DNA of 64,000 nt from Eledone cirrhosa (GCA_964016885.1 OZ024743.1:182324702-182388701); one strand, 5' to 3'; positions 18,837-30,027 are shown, numbered from the stretch's first letter. Numbers and translations are program-made. The notes: a model not told the origin generated them from the letters alone.

Positions 18837-19622
18837 ATGTCCGCCTCTCCTCAACCTTCTACACCATGGGAGGTTGATCAGTGCCACTCGTGCGCCACGC
18901 GCAACAAGCGCAAGAGAGGAAGGAACTACGCCAACTGCAACAGCTACTTCCTCTCTTGCGTCAAACTCACAAGACGTGCCTCAGATTCCCTGCACCGGTG
19001 GCACTGCCCATCATGTTTATCCACCCCGACACTACAGGTGGTCACAGGCGCCCGACCCAACGGGGACCTGAACCCGCTCGACTCGGACGCGTGTCTGGGT
19101 GCGATATTCCGCCTCAGCAGGCAGTCGTCGAGGAGCGTCACCACCAGGATACCCAGGTCTTCCCACATTCCCGTGGCTGAAGCGCTAGCGACTTCAATCG
19201 AGCGCTTGACTCAGGCGATCCGCTTGACTGGACCAGACTGTCCAGTTTTGCTACTCATACTCGGAATCCCATTGGTGGAGAACCCGACGGTGAGAGACAG
19301 ATCTGGCCCCTCCCTGGCTTCGAGGCTCAAGTGCAATGTCACCTCTTTCTGCAACCCTTCGCCCGCGAACATCTCGGCACTCTCGTGCTGCCCACCAGTG
19401 CCAACACAACACCCCCAATCCACCCACGACAGCACGAAACGTCTTCAGGACAGAGTCAACCTCAAACTAATTGAGGGCGACGTTTCGGCGGCTGTTCGTC
19501 TGCTGGCCTCAAGCGACGCTGTGCTCCGACCAACACCACATGTTATGTCAGTGCTCTGCCTCAAACATCCGAACCCCCCCCCCCCCTGCCGACATCGTAG
19601 ATGCTCCAACCCCGGCCAGTAA
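18837..19622 (+). pseudogene. LINE ORF, N-terminal PHD-like finger
   Basis: Residues 16 onward read CHSCATRNKRKRGRNYANCN, then a further Cys in LSCVKLTRRASDSLHRWHCP-SC: a C-x2-C...C...C...H-x-C-x2-C series spaced like a PHD finger. PHD-type modules occur in some LINE proteins and may read chromatin at the insertion site, which is inference. After the finger the frame runs through linker sequence (RPNGDLNPLDSDACLGA) without recognised domain. Overlapping open frames from 19,471 suggest a frameshift around 19,470-19,620. Confidence 0.7.
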
Positions 19623-20647
19623 TCTCTTCCCGTTAGCATCCAGCGATGACGTGGTAGCTGCCCTAAGATCTCTTTCTGGTAGAAGCAGTGGCGGAATAGA
19701 CTGCTTGCGTCCCGGTCACCCCCGAGACCTCATCTCGTCTCATGCAGCGGAAGAAGGGGCTCGACTGCTCCAGTCATTAACAGCCCTCACCAACTGTCTC
19801 CTCCGCGCTAACTTGCCCAGCCGTGCCCGTGATCTTTTCTTCCCAGCTAGCTTGACTGCACTGAGGAAGAATGATGGAGGCTTCCGCCCCATCGCGGTGG
19901 GTAACATCTTCTGACGACTTGCAGCCAAGATAGCTTGCAAGCCAGTCAAAGACGACCTGAGCAAGGTGCTAAGCCATATTTCAGTTCGGAGTGGGAATCA
20001 AGTGCGATTGTGAGGCCGCAGCTCATGCGGCCAGGCACTTCATAGAGCACGCGACTCCCTCATCACCCAACCTCCTCGTAAAGCTGGACTTGACTAACGC
20101 CTTCAACAGCGTTAGATGGGATCACGTCCTAGAGACATGTTTCAGACAAGCCCCCTTAATCTACCCCCTCATTCACCTTTCTTACGGAAGACCCAGCTCA
20201 CTCATGGCCGCCGACAACAGGGTTACTTCCGCCACAAGTGTCCAGCAGGGGAATCCACTCAGCTTGCTCCGATTCGCGCTGGCTGTCGATGAGGTAGCCT
20301 GGTCGGTCTGGTCACCCCTCAACGTCTGGTACCTCGACAACACTACCCTGGGCGGCCCGGCTGAGACAGTAGTTGAGGACCTTCGACAAATCATCCCAGC
20401 TCTAAAGCTCCTTGGACTTGAGATCAACCCAACCAAGTTTGAGGTGACCAACATCGGCTACGGAGAGGCCGAATTCCATAACACCGTATTCTGCTCCTAC
20501 TCCATCCCGGCTGCCGGGGCTTCGGTTGAGACCCAAGGACGCCACATGCATTCTCGGTTCCCCTATTCTCCCGGAAGCCACAAGAGAATGCCTGGAGACC
20601 AAGCACACGGATTTGTCCCGATTAGCAGAGAGGCTGCACCTTATTGA
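19623..20647 (+). pseudogene. LINE ORF, reverse transcriptase domain with YLDN active site
   Basis: Reads SSDDVVAALRSLSGRSSGGI-DCLRPGHPRDL (early RT block), LTALRKNDGGFRPIAVGNIF, a TGA at 19,912-19,914, GIKCDCEAAAHAARHF, VKLDLTNAFNSVRWDHVLE (motif A, catalytic Asp present, 20,080-20,130), SVQQGNPLSLLRFALAVDEV (motif B, Gln-Gly kept, Asp changed to Asn), and VWYLDNTTLGGP (motif C, 20,326-20,350) with Asn in place of the second catalytic Asp. Then LLGLEINPTKFEVTN (motif D). The TGA could be a single C-to-T change of an Arg codon CGA. The motif C change alone should abolish polymerase activity. Confidence 0.85.
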
Positions 20648-21793
20648 CGCTCATCCCGCGCTCTTTCACTTGAGGAACTGTTTTGCCCTCCCCAAACTCA
20701 CATTCACGCTGCACAGTGCACCTTGCCACCCCCACGCAGATCTTCTCAGGGAACTTGACGCCACCATTTGACGCTGTGCGGAACTCATCTGCAATGTCAG
20801 TTGCGACAGCGCAGGCTGGCAACAGGTGACACTCCCAGTGAGGTTCGGCGGCCTCGGCCTCCGATCAGCTTCGTACCTAGCTTTACCTGCCTATCTCTTC
20901 TCTATCTCCTCCTGTTGTGCCCTCATCAGCGAGGTTCTCAGCCAGACGGCCGAACCTGACCTGGCCCCTGAGATGGAACAAGGCCTCTCTATCCCCCAGT
21001 ATACTATGATCCAACATAACTGGGACATCAATTGCAGGTCAGACAGATTGAGTCTGGCTTGGACCAACACCACCTTGCCTGCCCCCACTCCGCTTTTCAG
21101 CCCATCAGCGATGCGTGGTTCAATTTGGTGTCCTCCTCATCAATCGGTACCCCTCCTGATGCTGAATGCACTCGCATCGGAGTTGCCCAACGCCTTGGCC
21201 CCCGCACGTGTGAACCACATAAATGCCGTGCGGGGCGGTTGTTGACAAGTTTGGCCTGCACCCTCTGTCTTGCCGCCAGATCGCAGGCTGGTTCCCTGGA
21301 CACGCCGCTCTCAACGACATATTGAGAAGAAGCCTGGACGCAGTTGGCTTTCCATCTCAACTGTAGCCAGCAGGCCAAGACCGTGAAGATGGCAAGCGCC
21401 CCGACGGAATCACCCTCTTCCCATTTGAAGATTTGAAGGAGGTAGATCCCTCATCTGGGATGCCACCTGCTGCGACACGTTCTCTGTCTCCAACTTAGTC
21501 GCTTCAGCCAAAAACCCGGCATCGCTGCCCACCTCGCAGTAGAACATAAAATAAACAAATACCAGGGTTTGTCCGGCCGCTTCTTCTTCGCACCGGTCGC
21601 CGTCGAAACCTCGGGCGTACTTGGTCCCTGTGCTGCTGAGCTCCTCCGCAAGATCGGAGCATCGGCCGCCCGTCTGAGAAGGGAGCCCCGCAAAGTTGGG
21701 TGGCTGTTGCAGTGGGTGTCACTGGCCATCGTCTGCGGGAATGCTTTTGCCATCTTGTCCACAGAGTACAGCACTTCTGCCCTCTTGCCCTAA
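20648..21793 (+). pseudogene. LINE ORF, C-terminal region with restriction-like endonuclease motifs
   Basis: Recognisable pieces in changing frames: FHLRNCFALPKLTFTLHSAP, LPVRFGGLGLRSASYLALPA, then KRPDGITLFPF (21,395-21,430), SLIWDATCCDTFSVSN (21,449-21,497), HKINKYQGL (21,542-21,568) and FAPVAVETSGVLG (21,584-21,625). The series RPD ... WDAT ... K.NKY ... ETSG is the order of core residues in PD-(D/E)XK-type endonucleases of R2-like elements, which nick target DNA. At least four frame shifts separate these pieces. Confidence 0.7.
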
Positions 21794-21957
21794 GCCCAAA
21801 GCCAAAGCACGCTCCGCCTTCACCCCTCCCCTCTCTTCTGCGACACCAGAGCTCTTGCCAACCCCCTTTTCTTCTTTCTTTCTCTCTTTTCTCTATATTT
21901 CCCTATTCTTTCCCTTTTTTTATTATTATTATTGTCGTCATTACAGTTGTCATTGGC

Positions 21958-22110
21958 AGTATCGGTAGAGCGTCAGATACCATGCTTTGCAGCATAGAGT
22001 TATGGCCCCTTATGTTCTGAGTTCAAATCCCGCCAAAGTTAACTTTGCTTTTCATCCTTACGGGGTCGATAAAATAAAGTACCAGTAATGCACTGGAATA
22101 ATTGCTGGCC
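21958..22110 (+). mobile_element. tRNA-headed SINE, 'gataaaataaagtaccagt' family
   Basis: A-box-like 'tatcggtagagcgtcagat', B-box-like 'ctgagttcaaatcccgcc', then 'tttgcttttcatccttacgg' and 'gtcgataaaataaagtacca'. It has the tRNA-derived head and conserved body of a common cephalopod SINE. It starts at the very end of the LINE 3' tail. Confidence 0.85.
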
Positions 22111-22254
22111 TTAGAGACAATTATTGTTACTGTAAATGATATATTTATACAGTTTTTATCATAAATAAATTAACAAGTATAAGAGAAACATTGAATAATG
22201 TCGTTCTGGCTATATTATTCCTATATAAATAATAATATTAATGGTTTCTACTTT

Positions 22255-22375
22255 ATGCACAAGGCCAGCAATTTTGGTCAGGGGGAAGTCGATTAAATTG
22301 ACTCCAGTGTGCTTTATTTTATCGACCTCGTAAGGATGAAAGGCAAAGCTAACCTCGGCGGGATTTGAAAATAAT
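22255..22375 (-). mobile_element. SINE of the same 'taccagt' family, tail and body
   Basis: On the plus strand 'cacaaggccagcaattttgg', 'ctttattttatcgacctcgt' and 'aaggcaaagctaacctcggc' are the reverse complement of the body at 22,040-22,110. Head missing. Confidence 0.8.
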
Positions 22376-22990
22376 ATTAATGAAGTGATAGAATGCCTCG
22401 ATCAAATCTGTGGTAGGGGTGAACAACAATATAGTTAAAACTATATTGTGTGAAACTCAACTCAACAAGGCAAAAGCATTGGGTAATCTGGAGTAATGTG
22501 TCTGTATATCACAGCAAACTAATTACATAGGATAGATGAGATTTGACCACACCTGTACTTTCTTTAACATACACAACATATCACAATCATTTCCTACAAA
22601 AGATTTACTGGAGATACTATCCTCAATTGTCTTCCGTAGATTTTCATTTGCCCCTCTCACTGTCTTACTTCCACTATCATTATACACTGGTAGTTTCTAG
22701 TAAAACCGTTAAGCTGCAACACGAGTGAGTTACAAAGCATGCACTGCTAACCACACCACTACCATAATCATGGGAACATATTTATTAGTCAGTGAATAAA
22801 ATAAAACATTAACATTAACAATAAAAAAAAGAAGATATAACAAACAATCTCGCATAGACATATTGATAAATAATCCCACAAACACATAAACCTATAATGT
22901 AGTGATATATAGATACGTATATGACTGGAAAAATAACAAGACTCAGAAAGACATGTTACAACTAATTGGTATATAAGACAAGTTGTAATT
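22376..22990. other. No recognised feature
   Basis: AT-rich. A 61-codon open stretch at 22,543 shows no motif. Confidence 0.4.
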
Positions 22991-23018
22991 ATATCGATAC
23001 ATAATCACATTGCTACCC

Positions 23019-23364
23019 CCTCTCTCTCTCTCTCTCTTTCTGTATATATATTATTTTATATATATATATATAATAAATAAATAAATAAATATGTATATAT
23101 TTATATGAAAATGTAAATGTGCACGTGTGTGTATACATATGCATATGTAGGTACATGTGTGTATGTGTATAAATCTACAGATACCTGTGTCTGCACGTAT
23201 TTGATATAACCTTATATATATATACTCAATCCATACGTACATATATATATGTGTGCATGTATGTATATATATATATATATACATACTACTGTACGTCTGT
23301 ATACATATATGTATGTACGTATACATACTTATATATATAATATAATATGAAGGCGCGTTATACT

Positions 23365-23398
<34 letters not shown>

Positions 23399-23400
23399 TA
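23019..23400. repeat. Compound TC/TA/TG microsatellite block
   Basis: TC run (23,020-23,040), TA and AAAT runs (23,048-23,092), then many interrupted TATG/TATA tracts up to (TA)n at 23,366-23,391. Confidence 0.85.
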
Positions 23401-23749
23401 GCAGGTAGATTAAGACATATAACCCTCTCTTTTTCTTTTATTTACTCTTTTACGATCTCATTTTCCGGATTCTTTAAATGTCTTTCTATGTCTTCTATTT
23501 CCTTCTCTCATTCAATTATTTACAATTTATCTTTCTCTTCCTTTGCCCATCTCTTTTTTTCTTTCACTCCCTCTCATTCCCCTCTCTCTTAACTTATCTC
23601 TTTCTTTTACCCTCTCCTTCTTCCACCTTTTATCTATCTCATTTCTCTCATTCTTTAGTCTTTGACTCAGTCTTTCTCCTTATTAAATAACCCCTCTCTC
23701 TTCTGTGTGTGTTTTTCTTTCATTATCTCTTACGCTCACCCATAACCTC

Positions 23750-24030
23750 TCCTGTGTTTCTGTCTGTCTCTTTCATTATCTCTCACTCTCACTCATAATC
23801 CCCCTCTCTCTTTGACTGTCTGTCTTTTTCATCATCTCTCACTTTTTGCTGTCTGTCTCTTTCATTATCTCTCACTTTCACCCTCTCTGCCTGTCTGTCT
23901 CTTTCATTATCTCTCACTTTCACCCTCTCTGCCTGTCTGTCTTTTTCATTATCTCTCACCTTCATCCTCTCTCTTTGTTTCTCTCTTTCATGATCTCTCA
24001 CTCATACCCTGTATCTCTCTCTCTACTTTC
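23750..24030. repeat. CT-rich 42-bp minisatellite
   Basis: About five to six units of 'ctctttcattatctctcact' plus 'ttcaccctctctgcctgtctgt'. The clean units are 42 bp, so the minus strand shows a 14-residue periodic reading (KVRDNERDRQAERV). 23,400-23,750 before it is also CT-rich without clear periodicity. A simple repeat, not a gene. Confidence 0.8.
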
Positions 24031-24104
24031 CTACACACATTTATCTATCTATCTCTATTCGACCAGCAGCGGTATTCAAGAGCATTAAAGGAGGAGAACA
24101 TACT

Positions 24105-24165
24105 ATATACACACACGTATATATATATATATATATATACATACACACACACATATATATACATA
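24105..24165. repeat. (CA)n/(TA)n microsatellite
   Basis: ACAC, TATA and CACACA runs. Confidence 0.85.
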
Positions 24166-24367
24166 CATGGCGTGTGGTTTCTTAGTGCCTTAATAGAAGC
24201 GAAAGAATTAAACATACACACACACATATATCCAGAAACTAAGTACAAACAAGAATGCAATGAAGAAAAAGAAATAAATATAAAATATCAATTAAGTAAA
24301 TGATATAAACAACTGTATGATAGCCAGCAACAGCAGTGTCAACAGCAACACTATCAACAATTATATA

Positions 24368-24428
24368 TAATTGGTTCTACGTTAGGCACAAGGCCAGCAA
24401 AAACTCAGTGCATTACTGGTATATATCG
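24368..24428 (-). mobile_element. SINE tail fragment, 'taccagt' family
   Basis: 'cacaaggccagcaaaaactc' and 'agtgcattactggta' are the reverse complement of the 3' part of the SINE at 22,080-22,110. Only about 60 bases remain. Confidence 0.6.
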
Positions 24429-24775
24429 ATATTAGAATCAGGAGAACATTGTCAATAATTACAACAACATTAATATTATTAAACCCACGGAAGAAGGATG
24501 CCTCGAATAGGATATCTGCTAAGTGACAAAAAAGAGAAAAAGTTCAACTTGGAGAAATTAGCTGTGAGATTAAGGTGAGTAATTAAAACAACTTGTCCAC
24601 GTTTAAACTGTCAGTCTGTCTATATATCTATTTTTCTATCTCTGTCAGTTTATCTTTCTATCTATCTATCTGTATATATTATCTCTCTCTCTCTCTCTCT
24701 GTATATATATATAATCAATCTACATGTCCTCCGTCCCATATACACATATACAAACCAAATGAATCATGAAACGTC
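24429..24775. other. No recognised gene
   Basis: AT-rich sequence with short TATC and TC runs (24,620-24,712). Confidence 0.4.
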
Positions 24776-24794
24776 AGCTCGGACTTAACAATTT

Positions 24795-25080
24795 TATGCC
24801 CACATACACATTATATTGATATAATACACATCCACATACAGATATAGAACGCACACCTATACATATTCATATAATACACATCTACATAAAGATTTACAAG
24901 CAACTGACATACATATTATTCTATATATTCATATAATACACATCTACATAAAGATATGCAACAACACACACATTATCCTATATACTCATATAATACACAC
25001 CTACATAAAGATATACAACTCATACATATATAATACACATCCACATAAAGATATATAACAACTCACATACACAGATTTTC
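24795..25080. repeat. Degenerate minisatellite, unit roughly 60 bp
   Basis: The pair 'catataatacacat' and 'ctacataaagatat' recurs at least five times (about 24,815, 24,870, 24,930, 24,990, 25,030) with variable spacing. Confidence 0.7.
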
Positions 25081-25196
25081 TTCCCTCTCGTAATCTGCAT
25101 CCATACATCTATAATCACATGGTCATAGCTATATGAAAACATGCAAATACAGAAATGCATCGATGCGCTCATACACACACGCACATATATATGTGA

Positions 25197-25325
25197 TGAT
25201 TTCTTTTGAATGAAACAGTTCTAGCCCTGTAGAAGCCATTTCTATATTAAACTTGATGTTTACACTCAAATAATGTATTGAGTACCTTACTAACTGTGGT
25301 TACCCCTGATTGAACCGGGGACTCA
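25197..25325 (-). repeat. Dispersed repeat, copy 2 (inverted relative to 17,008)
   Basis: Reverse complement of 17,010-17,135: 'tagaagccatttctatatta', 'tattgagtaccttactaact' and 'gtggttacccctgattgaac'. Bounded by CA/TA runs. Confidence 0.75.
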
Positions 25326-25370
25326 CACACACATATATACTGAGAAGATTTAAAACCACATTGATACGCT

Positions 25371-25382
25371 CTCTCTCTCTCA

Positions 25383-25432
<50 letters not shown>

Positions 25433-25433
25433 C
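25371..25433. repeat. (TC)n and (TA)n microsatellite
   Basis: Two TC runs followed by a TA run. Confidence 0.95.
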
Positions 25434-25890
25434 TCAGAAGGTTTTTAAAAAACCATCGACACGTTTCCATTTAAACGTACACATGCACCTTTTATAAACG
25501 ACTCGCAAACATACATGTATTGCTCGAAACACGCACTTGTCTGTTTCATCTATACATAAAACACTCAACATACTTAAGATAAACACACATGACTATATAT
25601 TTAAACATATTCACACATATAGTCACGTTGGAGCATTAGAGACCAAGGAAGAAAGTCCTATTTCATCGTTGTTGCCATTTCTCACTAAACAAATCACACA
25701 TTCGTCATTCCATAAACGTTAAATATTGTTTAATCACGAGTAAAAATGAGAGAATTTACAATTTATTCTGGTGAATTGTGTTTTTCTTCCTTCGTATTCT
25801 TGGTGAAAATAATGTTTGGTTTCAATATTTCATTGAAACTAAAGCCCTTCTGGTTTCCGCATCTTTGCAGTTCTTGAGAAAAGCAAAAAT
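25434..25890. other. No recognised feature
   Basis: AT-rich. No gene or repeat recognised. Confidence 0.4.
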
Positions 25891-25895
25891 CTTAC

Positions 25896-25914
25896 TACCC
25901 CCCCCCCCCCCCCC
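25896..25914. repeat. Poly-C run
   Basis: An uninterrupted run of about 18 C residues in AT-rich surroundings. A similar run is at 30,826-30,842. Length is likely to be error-prone. Confidence 0.9.
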
Positions 25915-25919
25915 AATAA

Positions 25920-27295
25920 ATTCGATGACTACACCTTTATAAAAACTAATTATATTTGAGAAGAAAGAAAATATTCCCTGAGGGATGAGAGAGGGATAGG
26001 AGATGGGGTATGGATAGATTTGTACTTGTTACCATTTATAAAATTAATATTATTTAACAGAAAATAATTTTTCTCTAAATTCGGATTTTAATTTCCGAAT
26101 CAACTGTTTGTTCAGTTACCGGATCTTTCGATTTAATCCATCAATTTCTTTACACTATAGCTACAGCTACTAGTATTACCATTTTATATCTGATATATTT
26201 GATATCTATGCTTCATAATTAGAAGAATAAAAATACAGTAATACTATTATTGTTATCCTTATTTAAAAACTAAATTATAATTGACAACCTGCATAGTTAT
26301 ACTATGCTGCCATCTTTAATGTTTTTTTAAATATATCAAATATGCTTTGCTTAGTAAAACAGATCGTTCAAATATGTATATATTTATCGGTTATTGTTTA
26401 TGTTATCAGAATTACTTTCGGTTGCTTTATCTATGGAACATATCAAGTTAGGTGCCCTGCCCTCTTTACCATGATGGGGGAGAACCCGCAGGATTTATTA
26501 AAGTTGATCAATACATTGCTTTACTCATCATATTTTCGATATATTTGCATTGATAAAAGCACGCACACGTATCTATAACACATACACATACATACATACG
26601 TATATATTCATATATATACACACATGTGTATATGTGATTTTTTTATCAATGTAAATATATCAAAAATATGTTTGTATGTAGACATAAAAGCCGAAATACG
26701 TATATCTATCTAATGATATATTCATTAGAACATGCTCGTCTCTGGCGTTCGAAGTTTACGTATATTTTAGACAGATTTGCATTTATATATATATATATAT
26801 ATATGTATACACAGCAAATAATTAAACATATATGTATACATTGTGTTAATATATCTACACACACACATATATATATACACACACATATAAGCATCTACAC
26901 GGATGCTTGTTATAAATATTATTTACAACACTCCATTTCTACAAAACCCTTTTTACTTTCTAAATAATTCAAAGAAAGCTTGCAGAAAAAACCAACAATT
27001 AATAAGCCTTTATTTTTCTGTTCTACTCACTGATCTTACTGTTTGTATATTATTATATATCATTTGCACAGTTCTTTAGTTTTGTGATAAAACATTCTAT
27101 CTTTATAGTTTGTCTGGTTATGTAGCTTTATTTTAGAGTTTTATTTCTCTAAATCTACCGGTGTCTAGTATGAGGTTACCGTTGACCAAGGTAGATAACT
27201 CGCACCACTCCCACGTGTATCAGTGTCGTTGTCTTCTCGAACTGGATGGACTAACATTTCTCCTGTAATACTGTTATACAGTCTCAAAACTATAT
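25920..27295. other. AT-rich stretch with microsatellites, no gene
   Basis: Several short TA/CA runs (26,590-26,640, 26,787-26,806, 26,860-26,890). Open frames at 26,342 and 26,668 lack recognisable motifs and are partly encoded by the repeats. Confidence 0.4.
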
Positions 27296-27301
27296 ATATG
27301 T

Positions 27302-27404
27302 ATATGAAAAGATTCAGGACCCCGACGGCTGAGCTCCGGCCGTTTCGGATCTAGCTGTCGAAACGGCCGGAGCTCAGCCGTCGGGGTCCTGAATCTTTTC
27401 ATAT
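27302..27404. repeat. Perfect inverted repeat: 46-bp arms, 11-base loop
   Basis: The left arm 27,302-27,347 is the exact reverse complement of the right arm 27,359-27,404, with loop 'gatctagctgt'. Arm sequence starts 'atatgaaaagattcaggacc' and ends 'gctccggccgtttcg'. Part of the dispersed 'ccgacggctgagct' repeat family also seen at 17,430 and 27,500. The arm is GC-rich, so an extruded hairpin would be very stable. Confidence 0.97.
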
Positions 27405-27560
27405 TACCCACTCTATTACTCCAAGTATCGAGTACTCTACTGGGTTATGATCCACCTGGTATTTTACCACACCCTTTCTGATATATATATATATTATAAA
27501 GAATCGTGAACCGACGGCTGAGCTCTTGCCGTTTCAACAGCTAGTTAAAAAAGAAGTTTC
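27405..27560. repeat. Dispersed repeat, further pieces of the 'gacggctgagct' family
   Basis: Continues with 'cgagtactctactgggttat' (compare 'tctagtactctgttcaataa' at 17,560) and, after a TA run, 'accgacggctgagctcttgc' and 'cgtttcaacagctagtt'. Confidence 0.6.
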
Positions 27561-27651
27561 ACACACACACACACATATATATATATAGTGTATGTGATTC
27601 AGTGGTACCAAAACGAGCACTAGATGCACGGGGAGAGTGTTTATATTAATA

Positions 27652-27697
27652 AAAACGATGAAGTTTCGTTTACATGTGGACCAAACTTCATCGTTTT
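27652..27697. repeat. Perfect inverted repeat, 15-bp arms
   Basis: 'aaaacgatgaagttt' (27,652-27,666) and its reverse complement (27,683-27,697) with a 16-base spacer. Flanked by 'accaaaacgag' on both sides (27,608 and 27,711), so a larger repeat unit is present. Confidence 0.9.
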
Positions 27698-27984
27698 ATA
27701 TATATATATAACCAAAACGAGGTTTCACATTGCGGTTTTTATTGATTATACACAGTTGCAACCGTTTACAGGATCCATGTAAATGATATAGATCCGACTC
27801 CAGCCTGGTCTGCTCGTCAGACTTGTTAATCAAGCAAAAGAAAAATCTCATCTCTTAATTATATGTATATGTATGTATATATACATACATATGTGTGTGC
27901 GTGTGTGTAGAGAGAGAGGTATGGACCCAACCGCGATTTCAGCTTATGTGTTCAGCCTTCTGAAGGCATGCATACATATATATA

Positions 27985-28085
27985 TACATATGGTTAGTGT
28001 TACGAAAATGCATTCAGTATACCATGTAAGGCGGTTGGTGATAGAAAGGACATCCAGCTGTAGAAACCATGCCCAAAAGGGTTGG
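27985..28085 (-). mobile_element. Octopod-type SINE fragment
   Basis: 'ggttggtgatagaaaggaca' and 'tccagctgtagaaaccatgc' are the core of this SINE in minus orientation. The remaining parts are diverged. Confidence 0.65.
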
Positions 28086-28224
28086 GAGGACTTTTTAGTT
28101 GTGTCAGAGACATGACAACTTCTTTGGTGCTGGTGCCACCATAAAATGCACATGATGCACTTTTTAGGGTGCTGGAACATATTTATCAGTGAGAAGCAGG
28201 GACCCCCTCTCTTGACCTAAGAGG

Positions 28225-28430
28225 CTACTAGCTACAGTTACTATCTGGTTGGACAGGGTGTCACTGATTTGGTCTGTGACAACCTGTCTAACTAGCACAA
28301 CCACCTTACAGAGTAGACTGGGTGATGCCTTTTGTCATGTTACCAGCACAACTACCTTACAGAGTGGACTAGATGCTTTTGTTGCTGTAACACAAGTTCA
28401 CCATACAGTGGTTTTTTGTCGAGGCAGTAG
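28225..28430 (+). mobile_element. Octopod-type SINE fragment with internal repeat
   Basis: The phrase 'agcacaactaccttacagag' followed by 'tggactagatgctttt' occurs twice (28,297-28,340 and 28,346-28,385), an internal duplication of about 50 bp of the family's 'caaccactttacagtgtgga' segment. Confidence 0.65.
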
Positions 28431-28639
28431 TATTGTGGGAAATCAGATATCCAGCTTTCTATACGTGTATGCAGGAGAGGTGTATCATGGATGAGGTATA
28501 AGGGTTAGGGGGGACAATAAGCCAGTTGAATATAGAGGGGTGACTGGCATATTTTAGCTGGTGAGGAGGGTGAATGGGGGAGGGCGAGGGAGAAGATTGG
28601 TGTAGACTAGTGTCCTCTAAATGTTTGTTTCATCCTGTA

Positions 28640-29712
28640 CATATGAGACAGCAGGTCTTCTGCAGAAGAGCATAACGCCAGAGGTCTCGATCCTGTGTCT
28701 CCCTTTGAGCTTTTGAGAGGTTTAATTGTGCAAGGTCAGATTTTATCACTTCATCCCAAGCTTCCTAGGTCTTCCTTTTCCATAGCTTCCATCAAGGTTG
28801 AGCTCTCTGCACCTTTTTATACAACTGTCATCCTCTATACACATCACATGTCGATAATATTGCAATCTCCTCTCCTGCACACTGCATCTGACTGCACTTA
28901 TGCCCAGTTTCTCTCTCATTTCATTGACACTTCACCGTTCATGCACACTACCATTACACATCCATAAATGTAAGCCTCATTTCTTTCTAATCTTCGTAGG
29001 TCCACAGCACATATAACCCAGGTCTCACCATCATGCAGCATTGCTGTTCGTACACCAGCATCATACAGTCTGCCTTTCATTTTGAGGGAAAAAACCTTTG
29101 GTAGTTCACAGCAGTAGTATCTCCCTCAACTTTTTCTATCCTGTTTTCAATCTGGCTACTGTATTTTCAGAACACCCATCTCCACTGTTAATTTGGTCAC
29201 CCAGATAACAAGAGCTATCAACTACTTTTATGGCATTCCTTGAGCATTTAATAGAGTGAGTTTCATGTGAGTTCTTGCTGCTTACTTCACCTGTGCATCG
29301 AGTACATAAAGAACCTACATACTTTGCTAGCCTACCTCAGATTCCACTACATCTTTTGTGCACCAGCTGGCATTTGGGACATAGGATGGAATTTCTACTC
29401 ACTCCTTTCCTGCACATTGAGCAAGGCCGTTTCCTTGAATGATCAGAGCCCTGTTTTCCTTAATATTTTCTAGAACTTTAGTCATTGCCAAGTTGTCTTT
29501 AAGACCTTTTGCTTCCAAGACATGTTTCCAGGTCAGGAATTTCTTCTCTAATTCTGCCATAAATTTGGCTATGAGGGTTATATTATTGGCATATAGGAGT
29601 TCCCATAGGCAGTCAGTCACTTCTCTTCCATTATAACCTGCAGGGCAATAATAAATAGGGGAGCCCTGATGGACTCATACTTGCATGCTAAATTCTTCAC
29701 TATAATCAAATA
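28640..29712 (-). pseudogene. LINE fragment A: RT motifs B-D, PHD-like Cys cluster and C-terminal part
   Basis: On the minus strand: VHQGSPIYYC (motif B, about 29,670), LLYANNITLIAKFMAELEKK (motif C, YADD changed to YANN, 29,590-29,530), FLTWKHVLEAKGLKDNLAM (motif D area), then a cluster of Cys residues in the order CX2C...CX2C...HX2C (about 29,430-29,330), CYLGDQIN-like and RQT-type post-RT blocks to about 29,050, and weaker similarity to 28,640. The same family supplies the fragments at 29,735-30,000, 31,210-31,965 and 32,820-33,640. Several stops and shifts make it inactive. The cysteine cluster behind the RT core is a distinctive trait of this family. Confidence 0.75.
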
Positions 29713-29734
29713 CACACGTGTGTGTGCATGTGTA

Positions 29735-30000
29735 TCATCATCATCATTATTTTAAAATCGGTTTTTCCACCCTTCCATGGGTTGGATGGGTCCTTTTCAG
29801 CACAGCATCTCTCTACTTGTGTTCTTTTGTTATCTCTGTGAGTCTCAACAATTTAAGATTGGCTCTCACCATTTTTGTCTATGTCTTCCTCTACTGCAGC
29901 GTTCTGCCACTTCTTCACCCAGCAATCATCATCCATATGCATCACATATCCATAACAATGCAGTCTTCTCTTTTGCACTCTACTTCTGATTCCTCTTAAA
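29735..30000 (-). pseudogene. LINE fragment, extreme C-terminal part, beside a SINE end
   Basis: The minus strand reads SRVQKRRLHCYGYVMHMDDD then WVKKWQNAAVEEDIDK, the '.RLRW.GHV.RMDD..WV' tail of LINE proteins. At its left side (29,735-29,795) an ATC run and 'cttccatgggttggatgggt' are the start of an octopod-type SINE on the plus strand. The junction is within about 29,790-29,810. Confidence 0.65.
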
Positions 30001-30026
30001 CTCTTAAACTCAGTTTATCAAAGCCC

Positions 30027-30027
<1 letters not shown>

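Larger units (their letters stand above)
18340..21955 (+). mobile_element. Decayed LINE with PHD-like finger, RT and restriction-like endonuclease
   Basis: About 3.6 kb on the plus strand. Order: untranslated leader, N-terminal cysteine-rich PHD-like finger (18,879-19,020), linker, RT (about 19,620-20,650), C-terminal region with PD-(D/E)XK-like endonuclease motifs (21,390-21,640), then a CT-rich 3' end with (ATT)n near 21,920. No APE domain is seen. A single ORF with N-terminal finger, central RT and C-terminal RLE is the layout of the RLE group of non-LTR retrotransposons. Many frame breaks, so inactive. Unlike its AT-rich surroundings the coding part is GC-rich, as is the long LINE at 8.6-14.3 kb. 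Confidence 0.8.

Noticed and set aside
21958..22030. tRNA gene
   Set aside because: Same reason: tRNA-derived SINE head with decayed stems.
26342..26578. 78-codon ORF beginning MLCLVKQIVQICIYL
   Set aside because: Hydrophobic because of AT-rich DNA. No motif, no homologous context, and the 3' end is made of microsatellite.
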